DNA of 64,000 nt from Ardenticatenaceae bacterium (GTDB lineage: Bacteria > Chloroflexota > Anaerolineae > Promineifilales > Promineifilaceae): positions 62,001-126,000 of the forward strand of contig JACKCB010000004.1 in assembly GCA_020634235.1 (NCBI GenBank). The letters are read 5' to 3'. Below, in pieces: positions 27,645 to 35,028 of this stretch. Under the pieces are notes generated by a model. That model searched no databases, was not told the DNA's origin, and saw only the letters and a list, made by a program, of their open reading frames with translations. How positions within the stretch are numbered: position 1 is the first letter of the stretch; each line of letters opens with the position of its first letter. The position numbers and the translations under genes are program-made.

Positions 27645-29045
27645 TTACCGCAGATTAGTCCTAATCCAAGCGCCTGGTGCGTTAATACTCCAAGGAACAT
27701 TTGAGGGCGTACAGATTCCACGAACACAAACGCTCGGCAGTTTAAATGACCACCAGAGGCCACGACCCAATTCGATTCCTTTCAATGAAAGCCTGTAATC
27801 TTCCTCAGAAGTTTCTGTCGTAAACCCGGTAATGCTTGGGCCAATCCCTGGAATTGCGTCTAACTTCGTGAGATCATCACCGCAAATTCCCTCGAGAAAA
27901 TAAGGATCATGGACGAGGTTCCCAGCGTAGCCGATGAATCTATTGTCGTAGTAGCCTACCGAAGCAAAGTACCAGAAATGATATGCTTGATTTGGCGTTC
28001 CATCCCAAAAGTCAGGTCGCCAGTCTCCCCGCTCCGAATGCCGACCTCCGAGGCTTGGATTGTGCCTATACTTTAGCCAGTTACCTTTAATCCAAAACGG
28101 GTTCGCCGAGCTGTCGATATTGTAACGGCCAGCCAATCCTAACTTCCATGGTGAGGTTTTATTGGGGTCGATTCCCAGGAGAACATTGCTCATCCCCCAC
28201 ATGAATCCATCTGCCTCGCCAAAGCTGCTAACTGCCGAATCGGCCAACCGAGCTAAAGCTTCAACAGGTAGCAAAACCCCTGTTTGAACTCGCATCTTAA
28301 GAGAGAAGGCTTCTACATAAAGTCCTTGAGCTTTTTGAATACACTCTGGATCTGAACTGTCTTTACAAGCTATCTGACCTGTAGGATCTACAAAATTAAT
28401 GGGGTTGTTTAGCACGTAGGTGTGAAGATTCAGGCTTTGTGGATTTCTGAAGTCAGGTACAATGGGGTCCGGTGAGAGCATCTGGTATATATAAGGGCTG
28501 TAATAGCGGGACCGCAGGTACACCAGCCCTGTGGCCGCATCCTCCTGCTCGCCGGTGAAGCCGTAGGTTGTGCCGCTGCTGCCGGTTTGCGCCAGCAGTT
28601 TGCCATAAGGTTCGTAAGTAGTAGTGGTTTCAACCACCCCGCCCACCATCTCCACGCGGGCGCTGCCCAGGCCATCGGCCAGCAGCACGCGGGTTTCGCT
28701 GCCATTGTCCTGCGCAATCAAATCCAGGCCCAACAGGTTGGCAGTCGTCGTGGCGCCGTCATCGGCCAGCAAGACCTGCGTCAGGCCCAGGATGTCGTTG
28801 CTGTAGGTGATGGTGCGGGGCGAACCGGTGTGGTCAACCATTTGCACCCGACGGCCGTCCCCGTCGTAGACAAACGCCGCTTGTAAGTCCGGCTCGCCAA
28901 TGCGCCAGTTGGTCTGGCTGGTGAGCAGGTCGCGCTGGTCGTAGGCGTAGGTGGTTTGCGCGGACATGAGCCAGTGGTCAACGGTAAGCTGCTGTCGTAG
29001 ATCGGTGGGTGTGCGGGTAACTGGGATGTTTGCAGTTATCCACAT
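27645..29045 (-). CDS. Orphan RHS C-terminal tip with unknown toxin-like domain
   Basis: 466 residues from the ATG at 29045 (a TTG at 29081 is possible). There is no signal peptide or long YD array. It begins directly in the last part of an RHS core (TTYAYDQRDLLTSQTNW), nearly identical to the core of the neighbouring RHS gene, and continues through GEQEDAATGLVYLRSRYY and VLNNPINFVDPTGQ. From about residue 225 the sequence is unrelated to the neighbour: about 240 residues, Cys-, Trp- and Tyr-containing, with no motif I recognise. This is the structure of a displaced RHS tip, which can re-enter an upstream RHS gene by recombination in the core. It may be silent. A candidate immunity gene follows 16 bp downstream. 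Confidence 0.75.
   Translation of the reverse strand: MWITANIPVTRTPTDLRQQLTVDHWLMSAQTTYAYDQRDLLTSQTNWRIGEPDLQAAFVYDGDGRRVQMVDHTGSPRTITYSNDILGLTQVLLADDGATTTANLLGLDLIAQDNGSETRVLLADGLGSARVEMVGGVVETTTTYEPYGKLLAQTGSSGTTYGFTGEQEDAATGLVYLRSRYYSPYIYQMLSPDPIVPDFRNPQSLNLHTYVLNNPINFVDPTGQIACKDSSDPECIQKAQGLYVEAFSLKMRVQTGVLLPVEALARLADSAVSSFGEADGFMWGMSNVLLGIDPNKTSPWKLGLAGRYNIDSSANPFWIKGNWLKYRHNPSLGGRHSERGDWRPDFWDGTPNQAYHFWYFASVGYYDNRFIGYAGNLVHDPYFLEGICGDDLTKLDAIPGIGPSITGFTTETSEEDYRLSLKGIELGRGLWWSFKLPSVCVRGICTPSNVPWSINAPGAWIRTNLR
28512..28980. repeat. RHS core repeat, orphan copy
   Basis: 469 bp that match 30954-31422 at a constant offset of 2442. It is nearly identical except for a patch around 28800-28860. 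It codes for the conserved end of the RHS core in both genes. The match stops exactly where the variable C-terminal domain begins, as expected for recombination between RHS tips. Confidence 0.9.
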
Positions 29046-29055
29046 ATCCAGCAAC

Positions 29056-29961
29056 CTATTGTGTCGGCTCGACCTGTGCAATTAATTTTGTTTCAAGCAG
29101 ACGACTCATTTCTTCCCAATCTTGCAAAGTGACTGATTTTCCATCAATCGGAACATGAATGGAAACAATGTATTGCCCATATTGTTCTTTGAAATAACAC
29201 CAACGGCCGTCTGCTGGCAACAACGTGCAGCCAAGAATATAGTTCTTTGAAACGGGTTGAAAGGTAATTTCGTCTGGAAGGCTTACCGCATTGAACCTCT
29301 TGTCAGGATAATATTCTGCCTCAAAGATAGCTACCGCATTATCTTCTGTGGCATAAATCCGGATATCTTGCCCCATTCTATAATCCGACGATTCTTTTTG
29401 TAAACTAGCCCAAAGCCTGTCTTCGTATGGAATTTCATCGCTTAATTCTGACATTCCACTTGGTAAGCCATGTGTGATTTCTTTGAAGGAATCCAATATC
29501 CACTGCCCACTCAGTTCTTCTGGTTGGATTAGAAAGGGTCGCAAACTTTCGGGATTCTGGGTAGTAAATCCCTCTTCCTTTTCTGGAAGTGTTGTTACTT
29601 CTTCTAAAGAAAGTTGAAAAGAACATCTCATTGCATCCTTTTGTCGCGTATCTCTATAGCTGTATTGGAATGATGCTTCCCCATTTTCAATACGTATTAG
29701 TTTTGTTGTAGCAATCCATAACCCCTCATGATTGATTGTTAAGGATTGCCATTTCCGTAACCGCTCTACTCCCAAGTGAGGTAATTCCAGCACAATGGCA
29801 CCCTTATAGATGACAGCATTGTACAACCCATCCGGATAAAACACGGGAACTCCCAAGGAATCACAAGGAGGGGGTGTGGTCACGTTGGCAACCGAGTAAT
29901 AAGTCGCTCCCACACCAACAACTAATAAAATTACTATCCCCCACAATTTGATTTTCGCCAT
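29056..29961 (-). CDS. Membrane-anchored outer protein, putative immunity to M15 RHS toxin
   Basis: 301 residues: an N-terminal membrane anchor (about 5-24), then about 275 residues predicted outside the membrane, rich in beta strands and acidic residues. No family recognised. It starts 17 bp after the stop codon of the RHS gene that ends in a peptidoglycan-peptidase domain. An extracytoplasmic anchored protein is what immunity against a wall-cleaving toxin would require, since the target lies outside the membrane. Low GC and mixed codon use differ from the surrounding chromosome. Alternative: an unrelated cargo gene of the island. Confidence 0.6.
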   Translation of the reverse strand: MAKIKLWGIVILLVVGVGATYYSVANVTTPPPCDSLGVPVFYPDGLYNAVIYKGAIVLELPHLGVERLRKWQSLTINHEGLWIATTKLIRIENGEASFQYSYRDTRQKDAMRCSFQLSLEEVTTLPEKEEGFTTQNPESLRPFLIQPEELSGQWILDSFKEITHGLPSGMSELSDEIPYEDRLWASLQKESSDYRMGQDIRIYATEDNAVAIFEAEYYPDKRFNAVSLPDEITFQPVSKNYILGCTLLPADGRWCYFKEQYGQYIVSIHVPIDGKSVTLQDWEEMSRLLETKLIAQVEPTQ

Positions 29962-29978
29962 AGTACACTCTCAACTCG

Positions 29979-31889
29979 CTAACGATAACGCTCAATGTCT
30001 ATTGGCTCAAAGTGCCAAAATTCTGCTTGCAATCTTGTTCTTCCATTATCTCTAGCTAACTGAGCGTTTTGTTCGTTTACATACGCTTCAGTAAACGGCC
30101 GATCCAGGCGAAACTGCTGGGCAATGTTGGTTATTGGCAAACCCCATATATCATCTGGGTCATCCGACCACCAGCCAACAATGTCTACGGCCAGCCCATA
30201 TACATGATTACTTACTGGCACATCGTCTGAATTAGGCAAACGACGCGGGTCACCCGGTGGATATCCTTCTTGTGCATAGGAAAATCCACACTTGAATGCA
30301 CCACAGAAGTAATTTGACCCTTCACCCTTTTTTGCATTCTCTATGGACCATCTGGCTCTGGGACTACACAGGTTTGCAGGCATACTCAAAGTTGACGAAC
30401 CTGAGCAAGCAAATGTGTACAGAAAATCTGTAGCCGGATCATTCCAAATGTTACCGTCAGAGTCTATGGGATAACATCCCAAAACCTCCGAATCAATAAA
30501 CCCATAAAAAAGATGATAAGAGGTGCTGAATCGGTGCGCATCCGCTGGTGTGCGGTAGCCTTGCGAAACAACAATAGAGGGATTACTACTCACAAGGTAG
30601 TTTTCACTTGCCAATTGGTTGATCATGGCACAAGCTCTTGCTTTTACCACAGGATGCGTTCCGTCAAACACAGAATTAGAAGCACAGGTTGCATAGATTC
30701 TTAACAGTTCCAGATCTCGATAATCCATTGACCCAAGTTCGTTTAATGAACCTTGACCAGTACGCCAAAGTTGTTCGGCAAGCGACCAACATGCTTCATC
30801 TCCAATTTCAGCACACAATCCACTTGGATCAGTATGATTGATGGGGTTTCCATTGGCATAGTTGTAGCCATTTTGAGAGACTGGCAATGTGCCATATCCA
30901 GAAAAGGGGTCTTTCATCTGGAATCCATGAAGTTCTGGGCTGTAGTAGCGTGCCCGCAGGTACACCAGCCCTGTGGCCGCATCCTCCTGCTCGCCGGTGA
31001 AGCCGTAGGTTGTGCCGCTGCTGCCGGTTTGCGCCAGCAGTTTGCCATAAGGTTCGTAAGTAGTAGTGGTTTCAACCACCCCGCCCACCATCTCCACGCG
31101 GGCGCTGCCCAGGCCATCGGCCAGCAGCACGCGGGTTTCGCTGCCATTGTCCTGCGCAATCAAATCCAGGCCCAACAGGTTGGCAGTCGTCGTGGCGCCG
31201 TCATCGGCCAGCAAGACCTGCGTCAGGCCCAGGATGTCGTTGCTGTAGGTGGTGGCGAGGGGCAAGCCAGTGTAATCAATCATTTGCACCCGGTAGCCAT
31301 CCCCGTCGTAGACAAACGCCGCTTGTAAATCCGGCTCGCCAATGCGCCAGTTGGTCTGGCTGGTGAGCAGGTTGCGCTGGTCGTAAGCGTAGGTGGTTTG
31401 CACGGACATGAGCCAGTGGTCAATCGTCACCAGGTTGCCGTTGGCGTCGTAGGCATAGTCAACCGTCTCGCTGCCATCATTGCTGCTGACCAACTGGTTG
31501 GCGGCGTTGAAGCTGCGGCTGACAGCGGTGGTCTGGCCGTTGACCTGCTCCGTGTAGGCGGTCATGTTGCCCACGCCATCATAGACGTAGTGATATGTAG
31601 CCGTAATTGCGCCGGTGTAAATGGCTGTCCTCAGCCGGTAGAGGGGGTCGTAGCTGTAGCTAATCCGCGTGGTCTGGAGGGGCGGGGTGATGAGGCGGCT
31701 GTAGATGTCGTCGTTTCCGCTGCGGTTGTCCCGCCAGGCCAGCAGCCCGTACCCGGCACTGTGACCGGTGGCCAGGGCTGCTTCCTGCTGGTTGCCTTCA
31801 TGGGTTACCAGCGGCCGGTCGCCACCCTGCGCCGCGCCGGCGCTGTTTACGACCTGGCCGTAGAGGTCGCCGCCTTGCTGCCAGGCCAC
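29979..31889 (-). CDS. RHS protein with C-terminal M15 (VanY-like) peptidoglycan peptidase domain
   Basis: 636 residues from a GTG; the frame stays open upstream and no signal peptide is seen, so the N-terminus looks truncated. The N-terminal about 60 residues (AWQQGGDLYGQVVNS, LLAWRDNRSGNDDIYSRL) are WxD-type repeats. YD repeats run from about 70 to 300 and end in LVYLRARYYSP and DPSGLC. The C-terminal domain has the zinc-peptidase M15 signature: SQGYRTPADAHRF, then H562-x6-D569 in NHVYGLAVDI, and E623/H626 in EFWHFE. These are the three zinc ligands plus the catalytic Glu of D,D-carboxypeptidases and L-Ala-D-Glu endopeptidases. The predicted role is an antibacterial wall-cleaving toxin. A likely immunity gene follows. 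An orphan tip with the same core lies further downstream. Confidence 0.82.
   Translation of the reverse strand: MAWQQGGDLYGQVVNSAGAAQGGDRPLVTHEGNQQEAALATGHSAGYGLLAWRDNRSGNDDIYSRLITPPLQTTRISYSYDPLYRLRTAIYTGAITATYHYVYDGVGNMTAYTEQVNGQTTAVSRSFNAANQLVSSNDGSETVDYAYDANGNLVTIDHWLMSVQTTYAYDQRNLLTSQTNWRIGEPDLQAAFVYDGDGYRVQMIDYTGLPLATTYSNDILGLTQVLLADDGATTTANLLGLDLIAQDNGSETRVLLADGLGSARVEMVGGVVETTTTYEPYGKLLAQTGSSGTTYGFTGEQEDAATGLVYLRARYYSPELHGFQMKDPFSGYGTLPVSQNGYNYANGNPINHTDPSGLCAEIGDEACWSLAEQLWRTGQGSLNELGSMDYRDLELLRIYATCASNSVFDGTHPVVKARACAMINQLASENYLVSSNPSIVVSQGYRTPADAHRFSTSYHLFYGFIDSEVLGCYPIDSDGNIWNDPATDFLYTFACSGSSTLSMPANLCSPRARWSIENAKKGEGSNYFCGAFKCGFSYAQEGYPPGDPRRLPNSDDVPVSNHVYGLAVDIVGWWSDDPDDIWGLPITNIAQQFRLDRPFTEAYVNEQNAQLARDNGRTRLQAEFWHFEPIDIERYR
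30954..31422. repeat. RHS core repeat, M15-toxin copy
   Basis: Partner of 28512-28980 (offset 2442). It encodes the last YD repeats and the conserved region up to LVYLRARYY in the M15-tipped RHS gene. Confidence 0.9.
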
Positions 31890-31988
31890 CAGCCAACTGC
31901 TGTGCAGGGTGTCGATGGCGGGTAAGGCAGCGCCTGATACACCAACCCATACGGCAGCAGCTCAAACCGCGTCTCAATCTCCGCCAGG
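31731..31988. repeat. Source region of the 250-bp permuted copy
   Basis: It contains CCGCCAGG at both ends (31731-31738 and 31981-31988, 250 bp apart). 31731-31932 and 31926-31988 occur in swapped order at 26782-27038. The block covers the 5' end of the RHS frame and the overlapping 3' end of the DUF2723 frame. Confidence 0.8.
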
Positions 31989-33358
31989 TCATAATACCGC
32001 TCCAGGTCCGCCAGGAACACCGGCCGGGTCCGGCTTTGCGCCAGCAGCCAGGGCAGTTGCTGCCCCCGGCCGGGATGAATCTGCACCAGCAGCACATCCG
32101 GCCGCACCCCCTCCACCACCTGCAAATAAAGCAGCGGCTGCAGCGGCGTCCAATCAGCCAGCAGCGCCGCATCGGGCGGCAGGCTGGCCAGCACCTCGGC
32201 CGCATAGCGACGCGCCCCGTCATAGCCCGCCTTAGGCGGATACAGAAAAAAGAGGTTGTTATCACGGTAGGGCACATCCCGGCCGGGCAGCAAATCCAGG
32301 TCCAGGTAATTCAGTGCCGCCGGAGTCAGCCGGTAGACCAGCGGCGGCGCGCCGGCCGCCAACAGCAGCAGCCCAACCAGCCAAACAGCCCGCGCCCGGC
32401 CGGCCAGCCGCGCCAGCCAATCCGCCGCCCCCCAACCCAGCCACACCGCAAACACCAGGTACGCGGGTAAATAAAAAACATACTGGTCATTCACCCGGAA
32501 CGAGAGGGCAAAGAGGACGCTGCCCCCCCACAACAGCCCCAGAAAAACCGCCCCCGGCCGGTCTGCCCGCCACTGCCGCCACGCCCCCCATACCCCCAGC
32601 GGCAGCAAAAACAGGAACTGGTAACCCCAAAAACCCAACCCCAAGCCCACATCGCGCAGGCGCACCAGCCCCAATTCCCCCTCAATCTCGCCCGCTGCCC
32701 CCCGGCCGGGCAGCAGCACCAGCAGCAAAAATGGCAGCCCACCCAGCAGCAGCCCGGCCAACGCCAGGGCATAAGCCCGCCCCGGCCGGGGTTTGGGCAC
32801 GCGCACCAGCCAATACCCCAGCGCCGGCCAGGCCGTCAGCAGCAGCCGGTGGGCCAGCAGCGTCAGGCCGGCCAGGCCAAAGGCGGCCAACAGCAGCCCC
32901 CCGGCCGGGCGCAGCCGCCACCCCCACAGCAGCGCCAACACCAGCACATACCCCAACAAGAAGAGGGTATACACCTCCGCCCGCACCGCGTGCAGCCAGA
33001 AAGTGTGCGAAAAAGCCAACGCCAATCCCGCCACCCACCCGGCCGGGCGCGAGTGCGTCAACCCAGACACCAGCACAAACAGCACCCCCACAACCAGCGC
33101 CGCGCACAGCGCCGACACCAGGTTGGCACTCCAGGCCGCCTCGGCCGGCAGCCAGCGGCTCAGCGAGTGGGCCACCGCCACCCACAGCGGATAACTGCGC
33201 ACCCCAGCCCCCACCCGGCCGGTAAAAGCCAGCCGCTGGAATTCCGCATCATCCCCCCACAACACCGTTGGGGCCAGCGTGGCCAGGTACAGCAGCAGCA
33301 CCCCACCGCTAATGGCCAGGCTGTGCAGCGCCAGGGTCAGCAGTTCCCGCCGGTTCAT
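31847..33358 (-). CDS. DUF2723-type multi-pass membrane protein (glycosyltransferase-like)
   Basis: About 503 residues from the ATG at 33358; ATGs at 33367 and 33376 are alternatives and no clear ribosome-binding site decides. The N-terminal region has TLAPTVLWGDDAEFQRLAF and FSHTFWLHAVRAEVYTL, which match the DUF2723 family of membrane enzymes related to protein O-mannosyltransferases, with the acidic pair in the first outer loop. About 10-12 transmembrane helices follow. The natural ending appears near FELLPYGLVYQALPYP; the last about 25 residues are read through into the RHS 5' region and overlap the RHS gene by 43 bp. The enzyme probably transfers sugars from polyprenyl-phosphate donors at the outer face; acceptor unknown. 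Confidence 0.75.
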   Translation of the reverse strand: MNRRELLTLALHSLAISGGVLLLYLATLAPTVLWGDDAEFQRLAFTGRVGAGVRSYPLWVAVAHSLSRWLPAEAAWSANLVSALCAALVVGVLFVLVSGLTHSRPAGWVAGLALAFSHTFWLHAVRAEVYTLFLLGYVLVLALLWGWRLRPAGGLLLAAFGLAGLTLLAHRLLLTAWPALGYWLVRVPKPRPGRAYALALAGLLLGGLPFLLLVLLPGRGAAGEIEGELGLVRLRDVGLGLGFWGYQFLFLLPLGVWGAWRQWRADRPGAVFLGLLWGGSVLFALSFRVNDQYVFYLPAYLVFAVWLGWGAADWLARLAGRARAVWLVGLLLLAAGAPPLVYRLTPAALNYLDLDLLPGRDVPYRDNNLFFLYPPKAGYDGARRYAAEVLASLPPDAALLADWTPLQPLLYLQVVEGVRPDVLLVQIHPGRGQQLPWLLAQSRTRPVFLADLERYYDLAEIETRFELLPYGLVYQALPYPPSTPCTAVGWWPGSKAATSTARS

Positions 33359-33579
33359 GCCCTTCATATCCCTCATGCCCCACAGTATACCCAAACCGGC
33401 CCAAGACGCCCCAACCGCCTGCCCCATTCACCACAAAACGGGTACAATACCGGCTCATCAGGGCACGCCGCCGCCGCATAGGCGCGGCCCACCCGCAACC
33501 CAACAACAGCTAGCGTCGGCTTCGCCGGCCCATTTTCATTGTGCCGGCATCCAGCCGGTCATTCTGGAGACCAAAAAAC

Positions 33580-34092
33580 ATGATCCCCAACCTCACCTCC
33601 GAACTGGTCTGGGCAGAACTGGAAAAACAGCTCTTCGCCGTCCTGGGCATGGTCACAGCCCAGCAAGAAGCACGCACCGTAGGCGTCGTCTACGTTGTGC
33701 ACCAACGCAAGCTGTACATCACCACCCGCAAAGACACCTGGAAGGCACGCCACCTGGCGCAAAACCCACACGTATCGCTCACCGTGCCCATCGCCAGGCG
33801 CATCCCCTTTCTGCCCTGGATCAAGATTCCGGCAGCCACCATCACCTTCCCCGGCCGGGCCCGTCTGCTCTCCGTGGACGAAGTGCCCGCCGACCTGCTA
33901 GCCAAACTATACCGCGGCCTGGAGCTTGAGCCAGAGATACGCCAGGAAACCGCCGTCATCGAAGTCCAGCCAGAAAAATCCTTCGTCACCTACGGCGTAG
34001 GCGTCTCCACCATGACCATGCGCCACCCCGAAAAATCACGCGGCCGGGTCAGCGTCAACGGTGGGCAGCCGGCGGCCGGGAATCAGGCGTGA
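33580..34092 (+). CDS. Pyridoxamine 5'-phosphate oxidase-like FMN split-barrel protein
   Basis: 170 residues starting at an ATG preceded by TGGAG; an in-frame start at 33541 is less likely. Motifs of the split-barrel flavoprotein family are visible: GVVYVVHQRKLYITTRKDTWKARHLAQN (positions about 35-62), in which the Thr/Lys-rich strand and following HLAQNPHVSLTV form the FMN-binding face. Such proteins bind FMN or F420 and include oxidases and reductases. This member lacks the features that would identify true pyridoxamine phosphate oxidase, so the substrate is open. Its stop overlaps the next start by 4 bp (GTGA), so it is translationally coupled to the glutaminyl cyclase gene. Confidence 0.75.
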   Translation: MIPNLTSELVWAELEKQLFAVLGMVTAQQEARTVGVVYVVHQRKLYITTRKDTWKARHLAQNPHVSLTVPIARRIPFLPWIKIPAATITFPGRARLLSVDEVPADLLAKLYRGLELEPEIRQETAVIEVQPEKSFVTYGVGVSTMTMRHPEKSRGRVSVNGGQPAAGNQA

Positions 34093-35015
34093 GCAGACAG
34101 TTCGGGCAGAAGCGGTTAAACGTGGCCAGGGGCGCATTGGCGCTGCTGCTGCTGTTCCTATTGGCGGCCTGCCAGCCGGCCAGCCTAATGCCACTCATAA
34201 CCCAGCCTACCCCCCGGCCGGTAGCTACAGCCACCGCCACCGCTACCATCACCGCCAGCCCCACGGCCACAATCACGGCCATCCCCACCCCCACGCCCAC
34301 CCCTTCCCCCCCGCCCATCCCCACCTACGACTATGAGATCCTCGCCGTCTACCCCCACGACCCGACCGCCTTCACCCAGGGCCTGGTCTACGACAACGGC
34401 CAACTGCTAGAAGGCACCGGCCGGCGCGGCCAATCGACCCTGCGCCGCGTAGACCTGGCCACCGGCCGGGTGCGGCAACAAATCCCCCTGGCCCCCGATC
34501 TATTTGGCGAAGGCATCACCCTCTTTCAGGAGCAAATCTACCAGCTCACCTGGCAAGAGCACACCGGCTTCGTCTACGACGCCGCCAGCTTCGCCTTGCA
34601 GCGCCAATTCAGCTACCCCACCGAAGGTTGGGGGCTAACGCATGATGGCCGCCAGCTCATCATGAGCGATGGCAGCAGCACCCTCTACTTCCTGGACCCG
34701 GCCGGGCTAACCATCACCGGCCAGGTTACCGTCTTCGACGACCAGGGGCCGGTGAACCAGCTCAACGAGTTGGAATACGTCCAGGGGGAGGTGTGGGCCA
34801 ACGTCTGGCACACCGACACCATTGTGCGCATCGACCCGGCCACCGGCCGGGTGGTGGGCCGCATCGACCTGACCGGCCTGCTGCGCGACGTGCCCGCCAA
34901 CCAGCCGGTAGACGTACTCAACGGCATCGCCTACGACCCGGCCGGGGATCGTCTCTTCGTCACCGGCAAACTATGGCCCCACCTCTACGAAATCCGCCTC
35001 CACCCCCGGCCATAG
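34089..35015 (+). CDS. Glutaminyl-peptide cyclotransferase, lipoprotein form
   Basis: 308 residues from a GTG start that overlaps the preceding stop. A lipoprotein signal ends at Cys28 (LLAAC), followed by a Thr/Ala/Pro-rich linker (about 38-78). The remaining about 225 residues match the plant-type glutamine cyclotransferase beta-propeller: YPHDPTAFTQGLVYDNGQLLEGTGRRGQS, LFGEGITLFQEQIYQLTWQE, NQLNELEYVQGEVWANVWHTD and DVLNGIAYDPAGDRLFVTGK. The family converts N-terminal glutamine of peptides to pyroglutamate, which protects them from aminopeptidases. It is expected outside the membrane. Confidence 0.88.
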   Translation: MSRQFGQKRLNVARGALALLLLFLLAACQPASLMPLITQPTPRPVATATATATITASPTATITAIPTPTPTPSPPPIPTYDYEILAVYPHDPTAFTQGLVYDNGQLLEGTGRRGQSTLRRVDLATGRVRQQIPLAPDLFGEGITLFQEQIYQLTWQEHTGFVYDAASFALQRQFSYPTEGWGLTHDGRQLIMSDGSSTLYFLDPAGLTITGQVTVFDDQGPVNQLNELEYVQGEVWANVWHTDTIVRIDPATGRVVGRIDLTGLLRDVPANQPVDVLNGIAYDPAGDRLFVTGKLWPHLYEIRLHPRP

Positions 35016-35028
35016 CCAGCCCAGTCAA

